From Rhodopirellula sp. (lineage in GTDB: Bacteria; Planctomycetota; Planctomycetia; Pirellulales; Pirellulaceae): a DNA stretch of 19,562 bases. Positions 8,212-14,649 of this stretch are shown here, in pieces (the stretch's first letter is position 1; each line of letters opens with the position of its first letter). The position numbers and the translations under genes were made by a program. The notes beneath the pieces were generated by a model. That model had not been told where the DNA came from and searched no databases. It saw nothing but the letters and a program-made list of their open reading frames with translations. The stretch is taken from assembly GCA_003513555.1 (NCBI GenBank), contig DOPG01000470.1, forward strand, positions 21,728 to 41,289, written 5' to 3'.

Positions 8212-9558
8212 TCAGCCTTCTCGCTCAATCGTTTCCAAACTGGCACGCAACAAGGATCCGTATTCGTATTTACCCGGGCACACAAATGTGCACAGAGCCA
8301 AGTCTTCTTCTTCTAATTCCAAAACACCCAACTGCTGTGCTTCGTCGGTGTCACGATAAATCAGTGACCGCAATAACTGGGTCGGCAAAATGTCCAATGG
8401 CATCACTTTCTCGTAAGTGCCAAGAGGTACCATCGCTCGTTCGCTACCATGAGTGCTGGTAGTGAAAGCAAACTTCTTGTTCGGCAATCCCGCGGAGGCA
8501 AATACGCGTGTTGTTGAGTACTTGTCCAAACCAGGCTTCTGCCACCCGAGGAACTCCCGCTCGTCCCCTTCCTCAAGGACCGATACCTGAGTGTGATATC
8601 GTCCGAGGTACTGATGGGGCGTTAGGGCCGTGTGGCCGCATAGAACCGAACCCGATACAGGCCGGATCTTGACACTTTCGTCGTACTGCCCAGCGATCAA
8701 CTCGTCTACACATGCGCCGAGACAAGTCTCCAGCAAACGCGGCTGACTCACCACTGGGCCACCCAAGGAAATCACTCGACGTGTGTCGACCGTGCCGGTC
8801 TGCAAGAAAGTCCCGATTGCGCAAACATCCTGATAGCCGATGTACCAAACGGTTTTCTGTGGGCCGACTGGATCAAGAAAGTGAATGTGCGTTCCAACAA
8901 GGCCAGCGGGGTGCGGCCCGGCGAATGTCTCGAGCTGAACACCGTTGATGCCCTCGCCCGGAATCTCCGCACCCTCGCCCTTGCAGACGAACACTTTGCC
9001 ATCGACGAGTTGGGTCAGCGCCTGCAAACCCAACGCAAATTGTTCCTTACGATCCGCGATTGCGATCGCTGGATCCGCAGCCAGCGGATTGGTATCAACC
9101 GCCTGAACGAAAATCGAACTCGGCTGCGACCCGGGAACGGGAACCTTTCCATAGGGCCGTGTTCGCAAAGCTGTCCACAATCCCGACAGTCGCAACTGCT
9201 CAGTCAAGCCCTCGCGTCCGAGATCGATGGGGTCACGCCCTCGTGCCCCTTGAAACTCGACACAACTGCTGCCTTCGACGTCGATTTCGACCGACTCGAA
9301 TTTACGCTTCGCACCGCGTGTGACTGCCGCGACTGTACCGGCCGCTGGTGAAGTGTAGAGAACGCCGGGGTTTTTCTTGTCCTCAAACAGAGGCTGTCCG
9401 GTCAACACTTTATCCCCTACGGCAACAAGCATCGTTGGCTTCATGCCAACATAGTCATCGCCGAGGAGGGCGACGCGGCTAACCGCCGGCGCCTTATCGA
9501 TATGCTGTTCGGGGCTGCCGAGGATGGGCAGATCTAAACCCTGTCTAATCTTGGTCAT
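8212..9558 (-). CDS. nqrA: Na+-translocating NADH:quinone reductase subunit A (NqrA)
   Basis: NqrA is the cytoplasmic-side subunit of the Na+-NQR complex and has been associated with quinone or inhibitor binding. From the ATG at 9558 the protein has 448 residues and begins MTKIRQGLDLPILGSPEQ, matching the known N-terminus (KGLDLPIAG-type) and usual length. The frame stays open 34 codons further upstream, but those residues have no family counterpart and overlap an inverted repeat, so I treat them as leader. Conserved segments include VALLGDDYVGMKPTM, LFEDKKNPGVLYTSPAAGTV and FTTSTHGSERAMVPLGTYEKVMPLDI. No strong Shine-Dalgarno sequence is visible. It is the first gene of the operon. Confidence 0.96.
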   Translation of the reverse strand: MTKIRQGLDLPILGSPEQHIDKAPAVSRVALLGDDYVGMKPTMLVAVGDKVLTGQPLFEDKKNPGVLYTSPAAGTVAAVTRGAKRKFESVEIDVEGSSCVEFQGARGRDPIDLGREGLTEQLRLSGLWTALRTRPYGKVPVPGSQPSSIFVQAVDTNPLAADPAIAIADRKEQFALGLQALTQLVDGKVFVCKGEGAEIPGEGINGVQLETFAGPHPAGLVGTHIHFLDPVGPQKTVWYIGYQDVCAIGTFLQTGTVDTRRVISLGGPVVSQPRLLETCLGACVDELIAGQYDESVKIRPVSGSVLCGHTALTPHQYLGRYHTQVSVLEEGDEREFLGWQKPGLDKYSTTRVFASAGLPNKKFAFTTSTHGSERAMVPLGTYEKVMPLDILPTQLLRSLIYRDTDEAQQLGVLELEEEDLALCTFVCPGKYEYGSLLRASLETIEREG

Positions 9559-9644
9559 CGCTGTGTAGGTGCTCAAAATGACTGTGGAGGACAGAATGGT
9601 TGAATTTGCTGAAAACTCAGCCGCTACTGCACCAACTCTCGACA

Positions 9645-9662
9645 TTGTGATTTTTTTCACAA
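9645..9662. promoter_or_regulatory. Crp/Fnr-family-like operator upstream of nqrA
   Basis: TTGTGA-TTTTTT-TCACAA is a perfect inverted repeat with a 6-base spacer. The core TGTGA-N6-TCACA is the classical Crp half-site arrangement. Its centre lies about 95 bases before the nqrA ATG. An A/T-rich spacer could produce the symmetry by chance, and no regulator gene lies in the window. Confidence 0.4.
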
Positions 9663-9774
9663 AGTCATTTCAGTACACAGACCGGGAAGTGGCGATCTGA
9701 GACTGACGAGCAAGTGGAGGTTCCGACCTGCCCGAGCTTGGGAAGTATGCCTCGGTCTGAACCACACCACTCCA

Positions 9775-9788
9775 CCGGTAAAAACCGG
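9775..9788. repeat. Short inverted repeat (hairpin) next to a seven-G run
   Basis: CCGGT (9775-9779) and ACCGG (9784-9788) flank an AAAA loop; seven G follow on the plus strand at 9790-9796. On the minus strand this would be a C-run followed by the hairpin in the possible nqr leader. No T-run follows in either direction. Confidence 0.4.
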
Positions 9789-9823
9789 AGGGGGGGCAGA
9801 AAGAGCAACACCGAGCGCGAAGT

Positions 9824-9837
9824 TTTGCGGTCGCAAA
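9824..9837. repeat. Short inverted repeat TTTGCG-GT-CGCAAA
   Basis: Six-base arms are perfect with a 2-base spacer. The repeat abuts the candidate -10 element of the nqr promoter at 9836-9841, where an operator could act. It may be chance. Confidence 0.3.
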
Positions 9838-9864
9838 TATGCCACAAGCCTAGAGAATTGGCAA
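9836..9864 (-). promoter_or_regulatory. Candidate nqr operon promoter
   Basis: On the minus strand TTGCCA (9864-9859; five of six consensus positions) and CATATT (9841-9836; four of six) are separated by 17 bases. The start would lie near 9829, giving a leader of about 270 bases containing the small inverted repeats. If this is the true promoter, the repeat at 9645-9662 would lie inside the transcript and would act as a downstream repression site or not at all. Confidence 0.25.
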
Positions 9865-10021
9865 CGGCACTCAGATTGACACCCTAAAAATGGTCGCACA
9901 GGAAGGCTAACGCAGGCAAGTTTTCCATTAGGAGCTGTGAAGGGTAATAAATTTGGGGTGTAGAAAACCTGTCTTTCCGTTTCCAATGATGGCTAATGGT
10001 CAGTCACAGAGCTAACGCGCA

Positions 10022-10033
10022 AGGTTCGAACCT
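10022..10033. repeat. 12-bp perfect palindrome AGGTTCGAACCT
   Basis: The sequence equals its own reverse complement and lies 80 bases before the ATG of the His-rich lipoprotein gene, where an operator could sit. It contains the GGTTCGAA string seen in tRNA T-arms, but no tRNA can be folded around it. Confidence 0.35.
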
Positions 10034-10112
10034 ACGAGCCAAATGCCGAAATTCGATCCCTTTGCATGTTCCACCTGGCGATCGACTTCCTTCCCTCCGA
10101 TTATTGGATGTC

Positions 10113-10631
10113 ATGAAAACAAACCGTCTGGCCATTTTGCTGTGCCTTTCCTTCGCTTGCGTCCACGTTTTCACTCAGGTGGGATGCAGCAGGCAAGAGC
10201 CCACCAACAATTCGGCAACCACCACGGGCGACCTCGCAGGCCACGACCATGCGGATGGCGACCACGGCGATCACGACCACGGCGATCACGACCACCCGGC
10301 ACACGGGATTCGCGGTGGCCACCTGATCAACCTTAGCGGAGACAAAGAGGTCGAAGTGCAGTTCACCGACGAGGCGGACAAATTTGTCATCCACGTTGCC
10401 GATGCTGCCCGGCCTGGGACGGTGACCAAAGTGTTGATGAGTACTAACATCGATGGAAAACTCACCGACTACTCTCTTGAGAAAGCAGAAACCGACGAGG
10501 GCGTGGTGTACGAAATCACCAGTTCTGGACTTGCACAAGCCGTAAAAATGGGAGACGTTGTGAATACAACTCTCACAATCACAACGACAGACGGGGATAT
10601 CACCGGCGTCTACAAACATCACGCTCATTGA
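10113..10631 (+). CDS. Small His/Asp-rich lipoprotein, function unknown
   Basis: The 172-residue protein starts at the ATG at 10113 with MKTNRLAILLCLSFACVHVFTQVGC, a signal sequence ending in Cys25, a probable lipidation site although the lipobox is imperfect. The longer upstream frame has no signal-like sequence and is rejected. Residues about 43-64 are a run of alternating His and Asp (HDHADGDHGDHDHGDHDH) that could bind Zn, Cu, Ni or another metal. The rest (about 65-172) looks like a small beta-rich domain (EVEVQFTDEADKFVIHVAD, TTLTITTTDGDITGVYKHHAH) starting with GIRGGHLINL. Proteins of this plan are often found near metal efflux systems, but no such system is seen here. It is divergent from nqrA and stands alone. 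Confidence 0.8.
   Translation: MKTNRLAILLCLSFACVHVFTQVGCSRQEPTNNSATTTGDLAGHDHADGDHGDHDHGDHDHPAHGIRGGHLINLSGDKEVEVQFTDEADKFVIHVADAARPGTVTKVLMSTNIDGKLTDYSLEKAETDEGVVYEITSSGLAQAVKMGDVVNTTLTITTTDGDITGVYKHHAH
10260..10295 (+). repeat. 15-bp tandem repeat encoding the His-rich stretch
   Basis: GACCACGGCGATCAC occurs at 10260-10274 and 10275-10289, followed by a partial GACCAC to 10295. The unit encodes D-H-G-D-H in frame, so gain or loss of a copy would change the number of possible metal ligands without a frameshift. Confidence 0.8.
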
Positions 10632-10660
10632 GCAGCCTGCTTTAAACGCTGCTGTGCTGA

Positions 10661-10698
10661 TGGCCTTGCTGCGAGGGAGTGGCCTTGCTGCGAGGGAG
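10661..10698. repeat. 19-bp perfect tandem duplication
   Basis: TGGCCTTGCTGCGAGGGAG is present twice in direct succession (10661-10679 and 10680-10698). It is noncoding as far as can be seen and probably a recent slippage or duplication product. Confidence 0.8.
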
Positions 10699-10832
10699 TG
10701 GTGTTGCATCCGTAGGTGGCAAATCGACCACAGAGAGTCCAGCAATCCGGGGAACTGCTTAGCGATCTGCCTCAGCGGCAAAAAAACAACTCGGCGTCAG
10801 CCTGAGCGAACTGCCATGCCAGTGGTTACAAC

Positions 10833-10851
10833 CGGCAATTCCAGATTGCCG
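10833..10851. repeat. Hairpin-forming inverted repeat upstream of typA
   Basis: CGGCAAT (10833-10839) and ATTGCCG (10845-10851) are perfectly complementary around a 5-base loop. No T-run follows, so it is not a classical terminator. Confidence 0.5.
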
Positions 10852-10883
10852 TGGGACGAATTGCAGACACCATCCTCATCCGT

Positions 10884-10915
10884 CCGATCACAGATTCGTA
10901 TGAATCTGCGATTGG
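10884..10915 (+). promoter_or_regulatory. Long hairpin in the region before typA
   Basis: CAGATTC (10891-10897) and GAATCTG (10902-10908) pair perfectly over a GTAT loop. Beyond one A/C mismatch the stem continues with CCGATC (10884-10889) against GATTGG (10910-10915), including one G-U pair. The result is a 14-position stem. It lies about 120 bases before the chosen typA start and could be a leader structure, an operator or a terminator without a U-tract. Confidence 0.4.
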
Positions 10916-11032
10916 CGATTTAGCACCTTCACGTTTCATCCATTGCGGCATACAGTCACAGCAACAAGTATCGGCACGTCTGCCACCCCGACTATTATTA
11001 CGCGTTCAACCAACTTACTGGAATCGATTCCT

Positions 11033-12856
11033 TTGCGTCGCCAAGACATACGAAACGTCGTCATCATCGCACATGTGGACCACGGAAAGACTACTCTCGT
11101 TGACTGCCTCCTTCGTCAGAGCGGGCAGTTCCGCGATGCTGAGTTGAAAGGCGAGCGAATTCTTGATTCCAATGATCTTGAACGCGAGCGTGGCATCACC
11201 ATCCTTTCGAAGAATATCGCCATCCCATACCGGGGGGTAAAAATCAACTTGATCGACACCCCGGGTCACGCTGATTTCGGCGGCGAGGTGGAACGGGTGG
11301 TCAAAATGGCCGACGGGTGCTTGCTGTTGGTTGATGCCGCAGAAGGTCCGATGCCGCAGACCCGGTTTGTCCTTGAGAAAGCTTTGCAGGCGGGCGTCCG
11401 ACCGATCGTCGTGGTCAATAAAGTTGACCGGCCCGATGGACGTCCGACTGAAGCCCTTGATGAAGGACTCGAACTGCTAGCTGAGCTAGGCGGTGACGAA
11501 CAACTGGACAATGCTGCCTACGTGTACACCAGTGCCAAGGATGGGTATGCCACCTTGGACCCTGCCACGCCAAGCAATGACATGCGTCCGCTGCTTGACC
11601 TGTTGGTTGATGCCCTGCCGGGCCCGGAAGTCGACGAGAAAGCGCCGCTGCAGATGATGGTGACCACGCTCGACTGGAGCGAATACGTCGGTCGCATCGC
11701 GGTGGGAAGGATTGAATCTGGCACGGTTAAACTGGGGCAAACAATCGATCTTCATCACAAAGATGGAGTCAAGAAGCAGAAAGTCGGAGGCCTGTTTGTT
11801 TTTGACAATTTGGGACGAGCGGCAGCCGAATCGGCCACGGCGGGTGACATCATCGCGATCGAAGGGATCGCTGATGTCGAGATTGGAGACACGATTGGCG
11901 CCGTCGACGCAAACAACGCTCTTCCCCGTTTAACAGTCGACGAGCCGACACTGGAAATGGTCTTCAGCGTCAATTCGTCGCCCATGGTGGGTAGAGAAGG
12001 CAAGTACGTTACCACCCGACAACTGAAAGCACGACTCGAAAAAGAACTCGAACGTAACGTGGCGTTACGAGTCGAGATGGTAGAAGGCGCCGAGGCCTAC
12101 GCCGTCAAAGGGCGAGGTGTCCTCCACTTGGCGATTCTTATCGAGACCATGCGACGCGAAGGCTTTGAGCTAAGCGTCGGGAAACCCCGCGTCATCTTCA
12201 AAACCATTGATGGCAAAAAACACGAACCTTTTGAAACGTTGCGTATCGAGGTGCCCACCGACACGATGGGCCCCGTGATGGAACTGGTTGGCCTAAGACG
12301 TGGACAACTCGAAGAGATGACCCAACGTGGCGAATACAGCCTGTTGAAATTCCTGGTTCCCTCACGTGGCTTGATCGGATTGCGAACCAAATTACTTAAC
12401 GCAACACGTGGCACGGCAATCATCCACCATCGCTTTGAAAGTTATCGTCCAGTTGAGGGAGACGTTCCGCGACGAGCCAACGGTGTGCTGATTTCCATGG
12501 TGAGTGGCAAAACCATGCCGTTCGCAATGTTCGGTCTTCAAGACCGTAGCGAACTTCTCGTTCCTCCCGGAATTGAAGTCTACGAGGGAATGCTGGTCGG
12601 AGAAAACGCCCGCGACAACGACATGACGGTGAACCCCTGTCGCGAAAAGAAACTCACCAACATTCGCGCCGCGGGAAGCGATGAAAATGTCATCCTGAAA
12701 CCACCCCGCGATTTGTCACTCGAAGCTGCCCTGGAGTACATCGAGGAAGATGAGTTGGTAGAAGTCACGCCGGACAACATTCGTCTGAGAAAAATTGTTC
12801 TCAAGGAAAGCGATCGCCGGCGTCTGAATCGCAACGCCGCGGCAAACGTTTCCTGA
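11033..12856 (+). CDS. typA: Ribosome-associated GTPase TypA/BipA
   Basis: TypA (BipA) is a translational GTPase that binds the ribosome and supports growth under cold and other stress and 50S assembly. All G motifs are visible near the N-terminus: AHVDHGKT, ERGITI, DTPGH, NKVD and TSA. The EF-G-like middle domains and the TypA C-terminal domain (RGLIGLRTKLLNATRGTAII, KPPRDLSLEAALEYIEEDELVEVTP) are complete. No in-frame ATG exists before the P-loop. I chose the TTG at 11033, giving MRRQDIRNVVIIAHVDHGK and 607 residues, the usual family length. The frame extends upstream to a TTG at 10943, but those 30 residues are not family-like. It is transcribed alone and converges on the sulfatase gene. 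Confidence 0.95.
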   Translation: MRRQDIRNVVIIAHVDHGKTTLVDCLLRQSGQFRDAELKGERILDSNDLERERGITILSKNIAIPYRGVKINLIDTPGHADFGGEVERVVKMADGCLLLVDAAEGPMPQTRFVLEKALQAGVRPIVVVNKVDRPDGRPTEALDEGLELLAELGGDEQLDNAAYVYTSAKDGYATLDPATPSNDMRPLLDLLVDALPGPEVDEKAPLQMMVTTLDWSEYVGRIAVGRIESGTVKLGQTIDLHHKDGVKKQKVGGLFVFDNLGRAAAESATAGDIIAIEGIADVEIGDTIGAVDANNALPRLTVDEPTLEMVFSVNSSPMVGREGKYVTTRQLKARLEKELERNVALRVEMVEGAEAYAVKGRGVLHLAILIETMRREGFELSVGKPRVIFKTIDGKKHEPFETLRIEVPTDTMGPVMELVGLRRGQLEEMTQRGEYSLLKFLVPSRGLIGLRTKLLNATRGTAIIHHRFESYRPVEGDVPRRANGVLISMVSGKTMPFAMFGLQDRSELLVPPGIEVYEGMLVGENARDNDMTVNPCREKKLTNIRAAGSDENVILKPPRDLSLEAALEYIEEDELVEVTPDNIRLRKIVLKESDRRRLNRNAAANVS

Positions 12857-13032
12857 ACGCGAAGCCCGGCAGAAAAAGCACCTCCCCCGGCCACATCAGG
12901 GTGTTAGCCGAGACACTTGGCAGCACCGAGACGCATCGGGGATGTCCTTTGGTCGTTTACCCCGCATCGGGCGGCCTGATGTCGAATTCGCTCGCATCCA
13001 GCCACTTCGTGCTCAACCGAGTGAGAAAAGCC

Positions 13033-14649
13033 TCAAAGGCGGGCCGGATTGAATGGCGTCGCCGGGACGTTGCCAGAAGCATGCTTACGAAGTAGCGGCC
13101 GCAGACGTTGCATCACTCGCACAGCTTGCTCGTCTGGGTCGACTGCGAGGTTATTGAATTCCATCGGGTCAGCATGATGATCGTAGAGTTCTTTTCCTGC
13201 CTCACCATTAGCCCATTCCGTGTATCGCCACCTTTCGGTTCGGATACTGCATCCCATCACAGGCAGGGGCAAGCGTTTGTCGGCAGGGCGGAGAATTTGC
13301 GTAATCGCGAGCCCGTCCCACATCCCGATTGGATCTTGCAGCAGCTTCTCCAGACTTCGTCCGGCCAAGCCCTTGGGAGCAGGAATCCCTGCCAAGCCTG
13401 TTAGCGTGGGATAAAGGTCGACGAACTCAACCACTCTCGGGCTCGCAGTGCCATTCCCGGATTGCCCAGGGGCTCGGATGATCAGCGGCGCCCTGGCACC
13501 TTGCTCAAACAAGGTTCGCTTCTGCCAAATCCCATTGTGCTCCCCAAGGTGATAGCCGTGATCACTCCATAACACCACGATCGTATTTTCTTTCAAATCG
13601 AGCCGATCCAATGCGTCAAGCAATCGTCCAACCTGCGCGTCGACGAAGGAAACGCAAGCGTAATAAGCCTGCGTGGCCTGCAGCAGAGTACTCTTCGGCA
13701 GGCTGTAGTTTGGCACAGGACAATTATGTGCAAACGCTGCCGTGGGGATATCCGCCCGGTCGTCGATCGGCGCAAACGGCAGCCTGAGATTCTCCACCGG
13801 ATACAGGTCAAAGTATTTGCGTGGTGCAACATAAGGCGTATGAGGCCTAAAGAACCCGACAGCCAAAAAGAACGGTTCGTGGCGTTTTGATTCCATCAGA
13901 CGAATCGCCTCTGTCGCAATCATCCCGTCCGTTTGCTCCTCGTCTTTTCCATCGGCAGCGAGCCAACTCAGAGCGCCACTGATTTTTCGGTGTGGCTCCG
14001 CATTGAAAACCAGCCTTTCTTCTTCTTTATCTCTTCCGATCGGATTGACGGTCTGCATCCACGAAGGTGGGTCATCAAAGCCATCAGTCCCAATAGAAGC
14101 AGGCACGTTGTAGTGATAAATCTTCCCCACACGCCCCGCATAATACCCCGCTTGCTGAAACGCCTGCGGCAGAGTGACCACCTCTGGGAGCTCATCGCGA
14201 AAATGGCGATCCAAATCGTATACTTTGATTTGATCGGGGCGCAAGCCAGTCATAAGCGAGGCACGCGTAGGATTGCACAGCGGCAATTGGTTGTACGCTC
14301 GTTGGAAACAAACGCCGCTGGCTGCAAGACGATCAATGTTGGGAGTCTTGGCAATCAAATCACCATAACATCCCAGCGAGCAGGCAAGGTCATCTACCGC
14401 AATGAACAAAACGTTAGGACGAGTTTTTGTCGCCGCCAGATGTTGTCTGACTTGCCCACTCGCTGCTGGCGTTTGTCCCCTCACCTGTGGTCGCATCTCT
14501 GCTTCCGTTGATGAGCAAGGGCGAGTCGAACTTGCAGGTTGCCCCAATCCCGCCAACCCATCTTCAGTCGCCATGACATGAGCGTTCGCAGTGAGTTCGG
14601 CGAGAAAGCCGAAAATCACTACCACACAAAATTTTTGTCTTAATGTCAT
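13033..14649 (-). CDS. Exported sulfatase, iduronate-2-sulfatase-like
   Basis: The enzyme is expected to hydrolyse sulfate esters, probably on a sulfated polysaccharide fragment outside the cytoplasm. From the ATG at 14649 it has 538 residues, beginning with a signal peptide (MTLRQKFCVVVIFGFLAELTANA-type). A low-complexity stretch of about 45 residues leads to the sulfatase domain, which starts at RPNVLFIAVDDLACSLGCYGD with the metal-binding Asp pair. The active-site signature is CNPTR (Cys125-Arg129); Cys125 would be converted to formylglycine. WSDHGYHLGEHNG and KRTLFEQGARAPLIIRAPG are further family signatures, the latter resembling iduronate-2-sulfatases of planctomycetes. The exact substrate cannot be read from the sequence. 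Its ATG overlaps the TGA of the oxidoreductase by four bases (ATGA), so the two are co-translated. Confidence 0.93.
   Translation of the reverse strand: MTLRQKFCVVVIFGFLAELTANAHVMATEDGLAGLGQPASSTRPCSSTEAEMRPQVRGQTPAASGQVRQHLAATKTRPNVLFIAVDDLACSLGCYGDLIAKTPNIDRLAASGVCFQRAYNQLPLCNPTRASLMTGLRPDQIKVYDLDRHFRDELPEVVTLPQAFQQAGYYAGRVGKIYHYNVPASIGTDGFDDPPSWMQTVNPIGRDKEEERLVFNAEPHRKISGALSWLAADGKDEEQTDGMIATEAIRLMESKRHEPFFLAVGFFRPHTPYVAPRKYFDLYPVENLRLPFAPIDDRADIPTAAFAHNCPVPNYSLPKSTLLQATQAYYACVSFVDAQVGRLLDALDRLDLKENTIVVLWSDHGYHLGEHNGIWQKRTLFEQGARAPLIIRAPGQSGNGTASPRVVEFVDLYPTLTGLAGIPAPKGLAGRSLEKLLQDPIGMWDGLAITQILRPADKRLPLPVMGCSIRTERWRYTEWANGEAGKELYDHHADPMEFNNLAVDPDEQAVRVMQRLRPLLRKHASGNVPATPFNPARL

Larger units (their letters stand above)
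9559..10112. other. Divergent intergenic region between nqrA and the His-rich lipoprotein gene
   Basis: This 554-bp region probably holds the promoters for both directions. It contains the Crp/Fnr-like repeat at 9645-9662, a CCGGT-AAAA-ACCGG hairpin (9775-9788) followed by seven G (9790-9796), TTTGCG-GT-CGCAAA (9824-9837), a candidate nqr promoter (9836-9864), and a 12-bp palindrome (10022-10033). A perfect TTGACA on the plus strand at 9876-9881 lacks a recognisable -10 at normal spacing. Open frames here have no recognisable family and are probably not genes. Confidence 0.6.
10632..11032. other. Intergenic region before typA
   Basis: The 401 bp hold no convincing gene. Right after the lipoprotein stop, AGCAGC (10631-10636) and GCTGCT (10648-10653) could form a hairpin over an 11-base loop, a weak terminator candidate without a T-run. 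A 19-bp tandem repeat follows (10661-10698), then two stronger hairpins at 10833-10851 and 10884-10915. No promoter of usual sigma70 form was recognised. Confidence 0.55.

Noticed and set aside
9556..9660. 34-codon N-terminal extension of nqrA
   Set aside because: The ATG at 9558 gives the family N-terminus exactly; the extension has no family counterpart and runs into the inverted repeat.
9876..9881. Perfect TTGACA as a -35 for the lipoprotein gene
   Set aside because: No -10-like hexamer occurs 15-19 bases downstream.
9657..9986. 109-codon minus-strand open frame in the nqr upstream region
   Set aside because: No recognisable family and no ribosome site; it spans the regulatory repeats.
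10022..10041. tRNA 3' end (GGTTCGAACC followed by AGCCA)
   Set aside because: The T-arm stem does not pair in the standard register and no acceptor, D or anticodon arm can be placed upstream.
10654..10923. 89-codon open frame between the lipoprotein and typA
   Set aside because: It is built partly from the 19-bp tandem repeat and the hairpins and has no family resemblance.
12857..13032. Bidirectional terminator between typA and the sulfatase gene
   Set aside because: Only short stems such as CCCG-CAT-CGGG could be found, without T-runs on either side.
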